Assembly: GCA_020846515.1 (NCBI GenBank)
Contig: JADLDX010000566.1
Coordinates: forward strand, 1-14,545
DNA length: 14,545 nt
Reading direction: 5' to 3'
Source: Pirellulaceae bacterium
GTDB lineage: Bacteria; Planctomycetota; Planctomycetia; Pirellulales; Pirellulaceae
Shown here one piece after another: positions 1 through 8,803 of the stretch. The stretch's first letter is position 1; every line of letters begins with the position of its first letter. Below the pieces are notes generated by a model. It worked only from the letters and a program-made list of their open reading frames with translations, was not told the DNA's origin and made no database searches. A program made the position numbers and the translations under genes.

Positions 1-2
1 GT

Positions 3-1178
3 TTTCGCCAGTTCTATGTCAGCATGCTCTGCTCACCCACTCGAACCTCGGTAATTACGGGCCAGTTTCCACCGCGCTGGCGTATCTTCGGTCACTTGGC
101 TGCTTTGGCGGAAAATCAACGACGCGGGATGCCTGACTGGCTCGACCCGCATGCACCGTCCATGCCGCGCGCCTTGCAACAGGCGGGGTATCACACGGCG
201 CATTTCGGCAAATGGCACTTGGGTGGCGGCAGCGGTTCCTTTCGAAACGGCAAGTTATTCATCAATCACCCAGACGCACCGCCCGTTACCTCTTATGGCT
301 TCGACATCGCTAGGGCCGACTTCGGCAACGCACCAACTTGGAAACAGGCATTGCCTGTGGATAAGCCCCACGAACTCTATCCCTATGACGAACCCGAGTG
401 GCAGACCTGGTCCAGTCGCGCCATCAGCGATGCCACCATCGAGTTCCTAGAGAATCATGCGCGCCAGCAGACGGACCAACCATTTTTGGTGCACGCGTTC
501 TTCAAAGACCCGCATACGCCGATGAAACCGACCGACGAAATGCGCGCACCCTATACCGATGTCAAGGAACCGGCGCAGACCCATTTTCCCATGGTGAGTT
601 TCATGGACGAACAGATCGGCAGAATTCTGAGCAAACTCGATGAATTGCAAATGCGCAGCAATACACTGGTGGTGTTTGCCAGCGACAACGGTGCGGTGCT
701 GAACCGCGGTGGCCTCAATGGCCAATTGCGAGGAGAGAAATGGACTCTATATGAAGGCGGTATTCGTGTGCCCTTTATTGCGCGTTGGCCCGGGCATGTA
801 CCGGCCGGCCGAGTCGATGACACCTCCGTTCTGAATGTATGCGATCTAGTGCCTACGTTCTGCCAACTCGCCGGTGCACAGATGCCCGCTGGCTATACCA
901 GTGATGGTGTGGATGCCACTGCTGCCTTGAGTGGTACAGCGTTTCTCAGGCAGTCACCGATGATGTGGTACCATCCGACGGGAGCTGGGCGTAGTCCCAC
1001 GCTGGCCATACGCGATGGAGATTGGAAGTTGCTGATGAATGTGGACGGTTCAAAACTCGCGCTCTACAACCTCGCCACGGATCTATCGGAAGAGCATGAT
1101 GTTTCAGCCGGCCACAGCCAGATTGTCGATTCACTCAAGAGCAAATTGGTTTTGTTTCAACAGTCCGTACGCGAATAA
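3..1178 (+). CDS. Formylglycine-dependent sulfatase, 5'-truncated by window edge
   Basis: The reading frame is open from the window edge, so the gene starts upstream; the ATG at 24 lies inside the active-site region and is not the start. The sulfatase signature CSPTRTSVITG begins at base 30; its Cys is the residue that sulfatases convert to formylglycine. Further family motifs, numbered from the codon at 24, are HFGKWHLG (about 60-67), the DPHTP box (about 162-166), the metal ligands in ASDNG (D221/N222) and the lysine in RGEKWTLYEGGIRVPF (K239). The N-terminal metal-binding aspartates are outside the window. Sulfatases hydrolyse sulfate esters, in planctomycetes often on algal polysaccharides, and are commonly exported; the signal peptide cannot be seen here. 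The substrate cannot be predicted. About 390 codons are visible of a usual 450-500. It converges on the DAHP synthase gene across a hairpin-repeat block. Confidence 0.95.
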   Translation, partial: FRQFYVSMLCSPTRTSVITGQFPPRWRIFGHLAALAENQRRGMPDWLDPHAPSMPRALQQAGYHTAHFGKWHLGGGSGSFRNGKLFINHPDAPPVTSYGFDIARADFGNAPTWKQALPVDKPHELYPYDEPEWQTWSSRAISDATIEFLENHARQQTDQPFLVHAFFKDPHTPMKPTDEMRAPYTDVKEPAQTHFPMVSFMDEQIGRILSKLDELQMRSNTLVVFASDNGAVLNRGGLNGQLRGEKWTLYEGGIRVPFIARWPGHVPAGRVDDTSVLNVCDLVPTFCQLAGAQMPAGYTSDGVDATAALSGTAFLRQSPMMWYHPTGAGRSPTLAIRDGDWKLLMNVDGSKLALYNLATDLSEEHDVSAGHSQIVDSLKSKLVLFQQSVRE

Positions 1179-1191
1179 CATCGCGGATGCT

Positions 1192-1404
1192 CGTAGCCAC
1201 CGCTGCCAAGCGGTGGAGACTTACCTGAAACGTTTCCACCGCGCTCGTAGCCACCCGCTGCCAAGCGGTGGAGAGTCACCTGCAATGCTTCCACCGTCTG
1301 GCGCGGTAGCCACCCGCTGCCAAGCGGTGGTAGATCCACCTGTAACGCTTCCACCGTCTGGCGACAGTGGCTACGGTTCCACTGTCTGGCGACAGTGGCT
1401 ACGG
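1192..1404. repeat. Cluster of GC-rich hairpin repeats between convergent genes
   Basis: Three direct copies of a unit resembling CGTAGCCACCCGCTGCCAAG followed by CGGTGG start at about 1192, 1246 and 1305, so the period is 54-59 bp. Each core contains a small stem CCGC-TGCCAA-GCGG. Downstream, two diverged inverted copies (TCCACYGTCTGGCGACAGTG then GCTACGG) lie at about 1349-1376 and 1378-1404. The whole block can fold into nested hairpins. It fills the gap between the sulfatase stop and the DAHP synthase stop, so it could act as a bidirectional terminator or mRNA 3'-end stabiliser. No T-tract follows the stems, so ordinary intrinsic termination is not shown. Confidence 0.8.
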
Positions 1405-1413
1405 GTCGGCGGC

Positions 1414-2754
1414 TTACTTTTTGCGAATCTCGTCCGCGATCGAAAAAGCGATCTCCATGGCTTGTTCGTAGTTCAAGCGTGGGTCGCAGTGCGTTTGATA
1501 AGCGGTGTGCAAGTCGTCTTCGGTCAGACCGGCGGCTCCACCGACGCATTCGGTGACGTTTTCACCGGTCAGTTCCAGGTGTACGCCGCCTAAGTGCGAG
1601 CCGACATCCTTGTGGATTTGGATGGATTGCCGGAGCTCACCTAAAACGTCATCGAAGCGACGAGTCTTGTGGCCGGAACTGGTTGAACGCGTATTGCCAT
1701 GCATCGGATCGCAGATCCACAACACTTGCTTGCCAGCGGACTGAATTGCCTCCAGCAACGGCGGTAACTTGGCAGCGATATGTGCGGCGCCCAGTCGATG
1801 GATCAGCGTGAGTCGTCCTGGTTCATTGCTCGGGTTGAGCACACGGGCCAGTTCACAAACTTCGTCGGCGGACATACTCGGACCGACCTTCACGCCAATA
1901 GGGTTGCGAATTCCTCGCAGGTACTCGATGTGAGCGCCATCCAATGCGCGCGTGCGATCACCCAGCCAAGGCATGTGCGTACCCAGGTTGTACCAGCCAC
2001 ATCCTCGGACGCTTTCACGTGTGAGAGCTTGCTCGTAATGCAAATGCAAGGCTTCATGCGACGTAAAGAAATCGACTCGGCGCAGTTCTTCTAACGGCGT
2101 ATTGGAGATGGCTTCGATGAAGCGAACAGCTTCACTCAGAGAATTGACCAATTGCCGATAGCGCGTGGATTCATCCGAACCGGCCGCAAACAGGAGCTTC
2201 CAGTTTTCTGGATGATGCAGGTCTGCAAAGCCACCTTGGCTGAGTGCACGAATAAAATTCAATGTCAGCGCCGAGCGTTCATAGCCGCGCAGCAATAATT
2301 GAGGATCAGCCCGCCGATGCGATTCCGAAAATCCACGACGGTTGATCAAGTCACCTCGATAGGTAGGTAACGTCACGCCATCTTGTTCTTCGACATCGCT
2401 GCTTCGCGGTTTCGCATACTGGCCGGCGATTCGGCCGACTCGAATAATGCGTTGACGTGAGCTGTAGACCAGTACCAGACTCATTTGCAACAAGACTTTC
2501 AGCTTGCTGGCGATTGGTTCCGCCTGACAGTCCTCGAAACTCTCCGCGCAATCACCACCTTGCAGTAACCAGGCTGTGCCAGCCTGGGCTTCGCCTATGA
2601 GCGATTTGAGATGATCGATTTCCCAACTGGTGACCAGCGGCGGCATCAAGCGCAGCACCGCCAGCACTTCTCGCAATGCCGACATGTCAGCATAAGTTGG
2701 TTGTTGATTTGCGTGGCGATCCTTCCAGGATTCTACGCTCCAGGTCTTCGTCAT
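1414..2754 (-). CDS. Class II 3-deoxy-7-phosphoheptulonate synthase (DAHP synthase)
   Basis: This enzyme condenses phosphoenolpyruvate and erythrose-4-phosphate, the first step of the cytoplasmic shikimate pathway to aromatic amino acids. The protein is 446 aa from the ATG at 2754, the normal length for the class II (plant/Mycobacterium AroG) type. Class motifs run in order: WSVESW and QQPTY at the N-terminus, LLQGGDCAESF (C69), GRIAGQYAKPRS, YRGD, FFTSHEALHL, DGAHIEYLRGIRNPIGVKVG, NEPGRLTLI, CDPMHGNT (H352), HLELTGENVTEC (E394) and CDPRLN (D424). C69, H352, E394 and D424 match the metal-binding set of the family. An in-frame TTG at 2760 would add two residues; I prefer the ATG because homologues typically begin close to the WSxxSW motif. 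No clear Shine-Dalgarno is seen. The gap to the upstream asparaginase gene is about 150 bp, so co-transcription is uncertain. No long N-terminal regulatory extension is present. Confidence 0.97.
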   Translation of the reverse strand: MTKTWSVESWKDRHANQQPTYADMSALREVLAVLRLMPPLVTSWEIDHLKSLIGEAQAGTAWLLQGGDCAESFEDCQAEPIASKLKVLLQMSLVLVYSSRQRIIRVGRIAGQYAKPRSSDVEEQDGVTLPTYRGDLINRRGFSESHRRADPQLLLRGYERSALTLNFIRALSQGGFADLHHPENWKLLFAAGSDESTRYRQLVNSLSEAVRFIEAISNTPLEELRRVDFFTSHEALHLHYEQALTRESVRGCGWYNLGTHMPWLGDRTRALDGAHIEYLRGIRNPIGVKVGPSMSADEVCELARVLNPSNEPGRLTLIHRLGAAHIAAKLPPLLEAIQSAGKQVLWICDPMHGNTRSTSSGHKTRRFDDVLGELRQSIQIHKDVGSHLGGVHLELTGENVTECVGGAAGLTEDDLHTAYQTHCDPRLNYEQAMEIAFSIADEIRKK

Positions 2755-2904
2755 GTCCAAGTGGTTTCGTCAGAGAGTTAATGGGTAGATAGTGGGTGAT
2801 GTTTGCTGCCATGCCAATCGTTCGGCGAGCTTCCGCGACTGCGCGGCGGCTCATTGATTGATTCGTCTGCGCGAGTGGCTTCAGCGAATGACCGACGGCA
2901 AATG

Positions 2905-3930
2905 CTATTCGCGAGCCAGTCGAATCTCGCGTCGGCCACTGGAATCGGCCAGGGCACGCGCGAGAGCGGCTGTGTTGAATTGAGCTGCGATGTTGTACTG
3001 CTTGTCGATAGCGATCAGGCCACCGCAATCGTCGGGCAGGATCTTTTGGATGATCGTATCAGCGGCTGCGGACAAGGATTGGTTGGCGTAACGCAGTCGA
3101 GCGGACAAGTCGGCCGCCACGTTATGGCGAATGAATTCTTCTCCGGTACCGGTACACGAGACTCCGCATGTATCGTTGGCGGCGTAGGTGCCAGCACCGA
3201 TCACTGGGCTATCCCCCACCCTGCCCCAGCGTTTGCCCATGAGCCCACCGGTGCTTGTGCCGGCCGCTATATTCCCTTGGGAATCGATGGCGACACAACC
3301 GACCGTGCCGAGATAACGCGGTTGTGCGATTTGAGCACCTTTCTTACGGTCTGCCTCGCGAGCCTGCCAACTCTTCCATGCACTGCGTTGTTCTTCGGTG
3401 ATGAAGTAATCCGCCGATACTAATTCCAGCCCGATACTTTCCGCAAACTTATCCGCGCCGACACCGCTGAGCAAAACATGGCGGGTATCGGTCATCACAC
3501 GGCGGGCGGCAGTGATGGGGTTTTTAGCACGCTTTACTCCGGCTACTGCACCGCAGGCCAAATTGCGTCCGTCCATGATCGAAGCATCCAGTTCGTGCTC
3601 ACCCTGCTCGTTGAGAACGCAACCGCGACCTGCATTGAACATTGGATCGTCCTCCAAGACACGGACGACGGCTTCGACGGCAGCCAGCGAGCTACCGCCA
3701 CCTTCGAGCAACTTGACGCCCACATCCAAAGCCTGGCCCAAACTTTCGCGGCGGGCTTGCTTGTACTGTTCGGTCCACTTATCGGGCTCGCCGCCTGCTC
3801 CACCATGCAAAATGATGGCGAAACGTGGCTTCGATGCCAAATTTTGTTGAGCTTGCATACGCGGAGTTGAGGTCATCAAAATGATTAGAGTAAGTAGGCC
3901 GATCGACAGTGGGTGGCTAGATTTCATCAT
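2905..3930 (-). CDS. Secreted isoaspartyl peptidase / plant-type L-asparaginase (Ntn hydrolase)
   Basis: The family hydrolyses L-asparagine and isoaspartyl dipeptides. The precursor self-cleaves into alpha and beta subunits at a Gly-Thr bond, and the freed Thr is the nucleophile. From the ATG at 3930 the protein is 341 aa. Residues 1-28 form a signal peptide (LSIGLLTLIILM core, then a small-residue MQAQ site), so it acts outside the cytoplasm. Motifs are LHGGAGG (41-47), MFNAGRG (97-103), LDASIMDG (114-121), the cleavage site LGTVGCVAID with T209 as predicted nucleophile, STGGLMGKRWGRVGDSP (substrate pocket) and CTGTGE (259-264). ATGs at 3948, 3930 and 3927 are all possible. The shorter ones put the lysine-hydrophobic signal peptide at the N-terminus, and no SD distinguishes them. 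The gene follows the NHL-repeat gene by about 30-50 bp and is probably in its operon. Confidence 0.93.
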   Translation of the reverse strand: MMKSSHPLSIGLLTLIILMTSTPRMQAQQNLASKPRFAIILHGGAGGEPDKWTEQYKQARRESLGQALDVGVKLLEGGGSSLAAVEAVVRVLEDDPMFNAGRGCVLNEQGEHELDASIMDGRNLACGAVAGVKRAKNPITAARRVMTDTRHVLLSGVGADKFAESIGLELVSADYFITEEQRSAWKSWQAREADRKKGAQIAQPRYLGTVGCVAIDSQGNIAAGTSTGGLMGKRWGRVGDSPVIGAGTYAANDTCGVSCTGTGEEFIRHNVAADLSARLRYANQSLSAAADTIIQKILPDDCGGLIAIDKQYNIAAQFNTAALARALADSSGRREIRLARE

Positions 3931-3978
3931 GGATACGCAGTGCGTCATAGGTGGGGGAATACAGGTTAGTGGTTGAGT

Positions 3979-5112
3979 TTAGCGTTTAACGATTCGCACG
4001 CGGTGATTTTCACTATCGCCGATCCAGATGGTGCCATCTGAATCAACGAAGACACCATGGGGTCGCGCTAAACGACAAGTCAAAGCTGGGCCATCGGGAC
4101 CATCGCCTAGCTTGCCGTCGCCGACAATCAATTCTAATTTGCCGGTCGCGATATCGATCATGCGAATCGTATGCGATTCGGTATCGGCCAGGTAAACATT
4201 GCCTTTGGCATCCAAGCCAACGCACTTGGGGCCGGAAAGCGTAGCCTCCAGAGCGGGTCCGCCGTTTCCGGTGAAGCCTGACTTGCCCGTACCGGCGATG
4301 CGTTTCAATGTCTTGGCGGCCGGATCCAACTGCAAAACGGCATTGCCTTCGCGTAATGCCAACCAAATTTTGCCATCGGGCGCCAAAGCCATAGCCCGAG
4401 GGCCATTGAGAGCGGAACCAGTGATGGGGGAACCGTCGGCAGCGGTCTTCTTTTCGCCAGTGCCGCTCCAGGTGGTGATCGTGCCTGTGGATAGATCAAT
4501 TTTGCGCACGCGATGGTTGGCAATGTCACACACCAGTAGTTGGCCTTGAGCATCAAACGCCAAGCTGTGCGGTTGGCTGAGCTGTGCCTGGATGGCCGGA
4601 CCACCGTCGCCTCCAAAGCCAGGTTTGCCGACGCCGGCCACCGTGGAAATCGTGCGTGTTTTGGCATCCACGCGGCGCACGATATGGTTCATTCGCTCGA
4701 CAAAATAGAGATTGCCAGCTTTATCCCAAGCCATTTCGTAGGGTTCGAACAACGCTGCAGAAGTGGCCGGTCCACCGTCGCCAGCGTAGCCCTTTACGCC
4801 ATTGCCCGCGTACGTCGTAATAGTGCCATCTTTTTCAATGCGGCGAATGCGTTGATTATCGACGTCGCAGATGTAGATCAGACCATCAGGTCCGCGCGCC
4901 ACGGCGTAGGGGTTGTTGACCTGAGCGGCGGCGGCTGGTCCACCATCACCGGAATAGCCTTTTACGCCGTTGCCCACGACCGTCACAACGCTTTGCGCTT
5001 GAGCCCAGATGCTCGACAGGACCAGCACACTTAGCGCGGTCGAAATGCCAAGCCATCGGTTTGCATTACAAGCAGGTAAGAATGGACGATTTTGATAGGT
5101 GAGAGTCGACAT
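3979..5112 (-). CDS. Secreted NHL-repeat six-bladed beta-propeller protein
   Basis: The 377-aa protein has a signal peptide at about 17-40 (WLGISTALSVLVLSSIWAQA core), then six repeats of about 55 residues. Each has a linker like GVKGYSGDGGPA, a segment such as NPYAVARGPDGLIYICD, and NQRIRRI. Linkers are at about 48-60, 104-116, 161-173, 217-230, 275-287 and 332-343; the fourth (KKTAADGSP) is most diverged. This is the pattern of a six-bladed NHL propeller, a protein- or ligand-binding scaffold. No catalytic residues can be named. In planctomycetes such proteins are abundant and exported, but the partner here is unknown. It is the first gene of the minus-strand group and the asparaginase follows 30-50 bp after its stop. 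No SD precedes the ATG at 5112. The internal repetition is at protein level; linkers 1 and 2 are nearly identical. Confidence 0.92.
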   Translation of the reverse strand: MSTLTYQNRPFLPACNANRWLGISTALSVLVLSSIWAQAQSVVTVVGNGVKGYSGDGGPAAAAQVNNPYAVARGPDGLIYICDVDNQRIRRIEKDGTITTYAGNGVKGYAGDGGPATSAALFEPYEMAWDKAGNLYFVERMNHIVRRVDAKTRTISTVAGVGKPGFGGDGGPAIQAQLSQPHSLAFDAQGQLLVCDIANHRVRKIDLSTGTITTWSGTGEKKTAADGSPITGSALNGPRAMALAPDGKIWLALREGNAVLQLDPAAKTLKRIAGTGKSGFTGNGGPALEATLSGPKCVGLDAKGNVYLADTESHTIRMIDIATGKLELIVGDGKLGDGPDGPALTCRLARPHGVFVDSDGTIWIGDSENHRVRIVKR

Positions 5113-5269
5113 AAGTCACGATCTGTTTGGAGAGGATGGGAGACGGAATGAGGGAGTCCAAGCTGGCTTTTCTGGCGACCACGGTCTGGTCTAATGATAA
5201 CCAGTTTGTCGTCGCCAGGGGGCCCGGCCAACTTGACATAGGGCATGGCCGCGGGTACCGTCATTTTAT

Positions 5270-5590
5270 ATGCACACACGAACATCTTACGAGTATCCGT
5301 CGAAACTCGTGGCCATCGCCTGGTTGCTAATCGGGCTGATGGTGGCTGGTTCGCTGGTTGATTATTGGGCAGCGCGTGCCACGTCAAGTATGTGCGCCGA
5401 GTCTCGCGTGTTGGAACTGGAAGATGACCGGTCCGACGTTCAGGATGTGCTTTCTCTCCAGCCCGGTGGTACTCTGTGGCTATCTCCGCCCACTTTCTTC
5501 GGAGATGTACCAAGATGTCGGTACGTTGATTTCTGGTCGGCTCTTCAGGCGGCGCATCTCGAGCGCGGGCCACCAGCGAGATTTTGTTAG
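5270..5590 (+). CDS. Possible small single-pass membrane protein, unrecognised
   Basis: A 106-aa open frame with an ATG at 5270. Residues 12-32 (KLVAIAWLLIGLMVAGSLVDYW) form an uncharged stretch long enough for one transmembrane helix. It is preceded by YPSK and followed by a more polar tail with two acidic clusters (ELEDDRSDVQD). I do not recognise the family. There is no SD and no conserved motif, and a minus-strand open frame overlaps most of it, so it may be chance. In its favour is the clean helix near the N-terminus in a region otherwise without genes. It would lie about 290 bp upstream of the SulP gene on the same strand. Confidence 0.3.
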   Translation: MHTRTSYEYPSKLVAIAWLLIGLMVAGSLVDYWAARATSSMCAESRVLELEDDRSDVQDVLSLQPGGTLWLSPPTFFGDVPRCRYVDFWSALQAAHLERGPPARFC

Positions 5591-5634
5591 TGCATGTTTA
5601 TTCATGTTCATCCATGTTCATGAATATTGATGCA
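5591..5634. repeat. AT-rich palindromic cluster with CATGTTCAT repeats
   Basis: ATTCATG (5600-5606) and CATGAAT (5619-5625) form inverted arms around a 12-nt loop. Outer arms TGCAT (5591-5595) and ATGCA (5630-5634) are also complementary. CATGTTCAT occurs twice in direct orientation (5603-5611 and 5613-5621), with a related CATGTTTAT at 5593-5601. It sits about 245 bp upstream of the SulP start. It could be an operator with several half-sites or a simple repeat; the sequence alone does not decide. Confidence 0.6.
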
Positions 5635-5877
5635 TTGGCGTTGTGGTGTTGTTCTCTTTGAAGAATCGGGTTGGGTTGGGAATGAATCCACAGCCTGCTT
5701 GAATCGCGCCGGTTCCATGGTGGCCGGACGGTTACAGGCCAACGATTTTTTTGATGTCCAATTACTAAGCGGGCTTCGCTCGTCCGCCGCCTGATCGTTG
5801 CCAGGACCCTTTGGTTCGCCGGCCGATCCCAATCGTTACTCGATCCAAAGCCCATCTGAAAAAAGCACGTTTGAACA

Positions 5878-7890
5878 ATGTCGGAAACTCAACTATCGGC
5901 CGCTGGCGATGTGCCTCGTGGCGATGCGAGCGGTTTTTTTAAGTATATGAAGCACGATCTCTTATCGGGCTTTTTTGTTTTTCTGATTGCCCTACCGTTG
6001 TGTTTGGGTATATCGTTGGCCAGCGGTTATCCGGTGATGGCTGGGATCTTTACGGCGATCATTGGTGCGATTGTCACCACGCTGATCAGCAATTCCGAGT
6101 TGACGATCAAAGGTCCGGCCGCCGGTTTGATTGTGATTGCGGTCGGATGTATCGAAGACTTTGGTGGCAACGGCATCATCGACGGTTTTTCAGCCGCCGA
6201 CACCGCGGCCTATCGGGCGGCTTTAGCCGTCGGTGTGGCGGCCGCCATCTTGCAAATACTGTTCGGTATCTTCAAAGCCGGGATCTTGGGCGAGTTTTTT
6301 CCGCGAGCAGCGATCCACGGTATGCTGGCTGCGATCGGCATCATTATCATCGCCAAGCAGATCCCGGTGGCGCTGGGTGTTAGCGCCAAAGGCGAACCAC
6401 TGCACCTACTGGCGCACATCCCTCACTACATCTCGGAAGCCAATCCGGCCATCGCCCTGATCGGCCTGGTCAGTTTGGCCATTCTGTTTTCATGGCCTTC
6501 GGTACGTAAACGCATCAAGCCGATGGCCGCCGTACCGCCGCAGATTATCGTCTTAGTCGTGGCTGTCATTCTGGGATGGGGTTTGGATCTCTTGCACGAT
6601 CACAGCTATGTCTTGCAAGGGCATAAGTATCAATTGGGTGAGCAATTTCTGGTCAGTATGCCCAAGCAAATCTTGGGAATGTTCAAGGAAATCACGCTAC
6701 CAGACTTTACGGTGCTTATGGAACTGCGCGCCTGGAAGTGGGTGTTCATGTTCTTTATGATTGGTACGCTGGAATCCATCTTGAGCGCCAAGGCTATCGA
6801 TTCGCTGGACCCTTGGCGACGCAAAACGAATATGGACCGTGACGTGCTGGGCGTGGGCATCGCCAATTTGTGCTCGGCGATGGTCGGTGGTCTGCCGATG
6901 ATCTCTGAGATCGTGCGCAGTAAAGCCAATATCGATAATGGAGCCCGCACACGATTTGCGGATATGTGGCACGGCGTGTTCCTGCTGGTATGTGTGGCGT
7001 TGTTGCCCACTACATTGCACTTAATTCCTTTGGCAGCCCTGGCCGCCATGCTAGTGTATACCGGTTCGCGCTTGGCGCACCCCACCGAGTTTGTGCATGT
7101 GTATCACAGTGGTCGCGAGCAATTGATGATCTTCGTGGTCACGCTCATAGTGACCTTGGCCACCGACTTGTTGATCGGTATTGGTGCCGGGATTGCGCTC
7201 AAGTTCTTTATTCACGTCATCAATGGTGTACCACTGCACTCGTTCTTCAAAGCCTTCTTGAACACGGAGCAACTGGACGATAACACCACGCTGATTCGTG
7301 CCCAAGAGTCGGCGGTGTTCAGCAATTGGATTCCTTTCCGTCGTCAATTGGAACAGATCGCCTTGGTGCAACGACAAAACATCGTGCTCGATGTGTCGGA
7401 CGCCAAGTTGATCGACCACACGGTGATGGAAAAACTGCATGAAATGCAGCAAGAACTGGAGACCGAAGGTTTGAAGTTGGAGATCGTTGGCTTGGAAAGC
7501 CATCGTCCGTTAGCAGACCATCAGCAGGCGGCGCGAACGCGCGGCATGGCCCGTATGCGTCGCGTGACGGTGATCGCAGAAGAGCATTTGGAGGAGCAGT
7601 TTGAACGTGGATTTGTAGGCTTAGGTGCCACTGGATTTACCGTCATCGCCTGTCGCGGCGCCGGGCGCCGACAGGTGACCGAAAACTCCATCGCTACTGG
7701 CAGCAATATTCGCATCGAAGTCGTCGTGCCCTTTGACGTGTGCGATAAAATTCTCACATTTTTGCGTAAAGAGATGATGCCTCATCATCGAGTTACGGCG
7801 GTGGTCGAAACGATCGAAGTTGTTTTGGCTGAACAATTCCTGCCGCTGCCGGAACTGATCCAGCAGGGCAAGTCGCTAACGCATGTGTGA
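5878..7890 (+). CDS. SulP-family anion transporter with STAS and C-terminal PII-like domains
   Basis: A 670-aa inner-membrane protein. Residues about 20-450 are the SulP transport domain with many hydrophobic helices; landmarks are the early [19 protein letters not shown] segment, [28 protein letters not shown] (299-312), the [10 protein letters not shown] box (318-327) and [16 protein letters not shown] (337-352). Residues about 470-555 resemble a STAS domain ([19 protein letters not shown]). Residues about 561-652 resemble a PII-like/SbtB domain: [36 protein letters not shown] (583-599), a flexible loop, then [18 protein letters not shown] and a final strand VETIEVV. SulP proteins carry sulfate, bicarbonate or other anions. 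A PII/SbtB-like module points to control by adenyl nucleotides and makes bicarbonate an attractive but unproven substrate. No CGPxGC-type redox tail is present. It starts at ATG 5878 without an SD and ends 4 bp from the convergent aldolase gene. Confidence 0.9.
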   Translation: MSETQLSAAGDVPRGDASGFFKYMKHDLLSGFFVFLIALPLCLGISLASGYPVMAGIFTAIIGAIVTTLISNSELTIKGPAAGLIVIAVGCIEDFGGNGIIDGFSAADTAAYRAALAVGVAAAILQILFGIFKAGILGEFFPRAAIHGMLAAIGIIIIAKQIPVALGVSAKGEPLHLLAHIPHYISEANPAIALIGLVSLAILFSWPSVRKRIKPMAAVPPQIIVLVVAVILGWGLDLLHDHSYVLQGHKYQLGEQFLVSMPKQILGMFKEITLPDFTVLMELRAWKWVFMFFMIGTLESILSAKAIDSLDPWRRKTNMDRDVLGVGIANLCSAMVGGLPMISEIVRSKANIDNGARTRFADMWHGVFLLVCVALLPTTLHLIPLAALAAMLVYTGSRLAHPTEFVHVYHSGREQLMIFVVTLIVTLATDLLIGIGAGIALKFFIHVINGVPLHSFFKAFLNTEQLDDNTTLIRAQESAVFSNWIPFRRQLEQIALVQRQNIVLDVSDAKLIDHTVMEKLHEMQQELETEGLKLEIVGLESHRPLADHQQAARTRGMARMRRVTVIAEEHLEEQFERGFVGLGATGFTVIACRGAGRRQVTENSIATGSNIRIEVVVPFDVCDKILTFLRKEMMPHHRVTAVVETIEVVLAEQFLPLPELIQQGKSLTHV

Positions 7891-7894
7891 GTGC

Positions 7895-8803
7895 TTACTG
7901 CGATTGTTTCAATGATTCAATGATGGCCTGAACGCGTTGGCGTTCGGGTTGGCGGAAGCGATGAAACGGTTCAGCCATAAAGTCATCGCAGATGCCTAGC
8001 AGCGACAAAGCACACTTGGTGGCTTTGATGAACCGAGATGCGTATTTGCCGATGTCGTAGATCGCTTGCAGTTGGGCGACCTGCGTTTGAGCCCGAGCCA
8101 GGCGGGCCGGGTCGCCTGACAAGCAGGCTTCGTAGAGTTCGACGAATAGTTTCGGAAAGGGGTTGGCGCCTCCCGTGACACCACCGTTCCCGCCGGCGGC
8201 CATGGCTTCGGGCAACATGGCTTCGGGGCCCATCATGATTGACCAATCGGGACGCTGATTTCGCAAGCTCATCAGGCTGCGAAAGTAGTCCAGGTCGCCG
8301 CTGCTATCTTTGATGCCGATGATTTGCTCACAACTGGTCAATGCTTGCAGCGTTGGCAATTCGAACCAGACCTTGGTCAGGCTGGGCATGTTGTAGAGGA
8401 CCAGTGGCAATGGCAACTCGGCGACCAGATGCTGGACATAGTCGAGTAGTTCGGTTTGGCCGGCTGGGAAGTAATAGGGTGTGGCCAACACCAGCGCGTC
8501 GGCGCCGGCCTGGGCAGCGTGTCGAGCCAGTTCGACCGATTCGACAAAGGCCGTGTCGGTAATGCCTACCAACACCGGCACCCGCCCCGCAACTTGTTGG
8601 CAGACGCGGCTTACCAAGTCCCGACGTAAGCGATAGCTGAGACTGGGCGCTTCGCCGGTAGTGCCCAGCACAAATAAACCATGCACGCCACCGGCGAGCA
8701 TATGCTCCACTAGCCGTTCCAGTCCGGCGATGTCGAGTGTATCACGGTCCACCAGGGGTGTGACCATCGGCGGAACGATGCCTTTGAGTTGCTGAGCGGA
8801 CAT
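7895..8803 (-). CDS. DapA/NanA-superfamily class I aldolase (substrate uncertain)
   Basis: A 302-aa TIM-barrel lyase from the ATG at 8803. It shows GTTGEAPSL (47-55), ATPYYFPAG (107-115), YNMPSLT (Y137) and [10 protein letters not shown] with the Schiff-base lysine K165, so it should make a pyruvate-lysine imine like dihydrodipicolinate synthase and N-acetylneuraminate lyase. The motif after Y137 reads YNMPSLTK where true DapA has YNVPSRTG; the Arg that binds the aspartate-semialdehyde carboxylate is Leu142 here. A non-DapA role (another 2-keto acid aldolase or dehydratase) is therefore likelier than lysine synthesis. An open frame extends upstream to 9034, but its 77 extra residues are unlike the family, and [16 protein letters not shown] is the usual N-terminus. 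No strong SD is seen. The gene converges on the SulP gene with 4 bp between stops, so antisense transcription is possible. Confidence 0.92.
   Translation of the reverse strand: MSAQQLKGIVPPMVTPLVDRDTLDIAGLERLVEHMLAGGVHGLFVLGTTGEAPSLSYRLRRDLVSRVCQQVAGRVPVLVGITDTAFVESVELARHAAQAGADALVLATPYYFPAGQTELLDYVQHLVAELPLPLVLYNMPSLTKVWFELPTLQALTSCEQIIGIKDSSGDLDYFRSLMSLRNQRPDWSIMMGPEAMLPEAMAAGGNGGVTGGANPFPKLFVELYEACLSGDPARLARAQTQVAQLQAIYDIGKYASRFIKATKCALSLLGICDDFMAEPFHRFRQPERQRVQAIIESLKQSQ

Larger units (their letters stand above)
5113..5877. other. Divergent intergenic region, 765 bp, mostly featureless
   Basis: This lies between the divergently transcribed NHL gene and the SulP transporter gene, so both promoters should be here. 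I could not find convincing -35/-10 pairs or an SD for either gene. It holds one doubtful small ORF (5270-5590) and a palindromic CATGTTCAT cluster (5591-5634). A weak stem TGGCC/GGCCA at 5721-5741 is followed by a short T-run, which is too weak to call a terminator. Long open frames on the minus strand here have low-complexity R/P-rich translations and no recognisable motif. Confidence 0.6.

Noticed and set aside
1192..1404. CRISPR-like periodic repeats
   Set aside because: The units are long, diverged and partly inverted, the intervening sequence is itself similar between units, and no cas gene is present.
1039..1593. 184-aa plus-strand frame across the sulfatase end and the repeat block
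   Set aside because: It overlaps two confident genes in other frames, and the middle is translated repeat sequence.
5031..5573. 180-aa minus-strand open frame overlapping the NHL gene start
   Set aside because: The translation is R/P-rich with no motif and overlaps the coding start of the NHL gene in another frame; it looks like a GC-driven chance frame.
5721..5748. Intrinsic terminator upstream of the SulP gene
   Set aside because: The stem has only five pairs with an 11-nt loop, and the T-run does not follow the stem directly.
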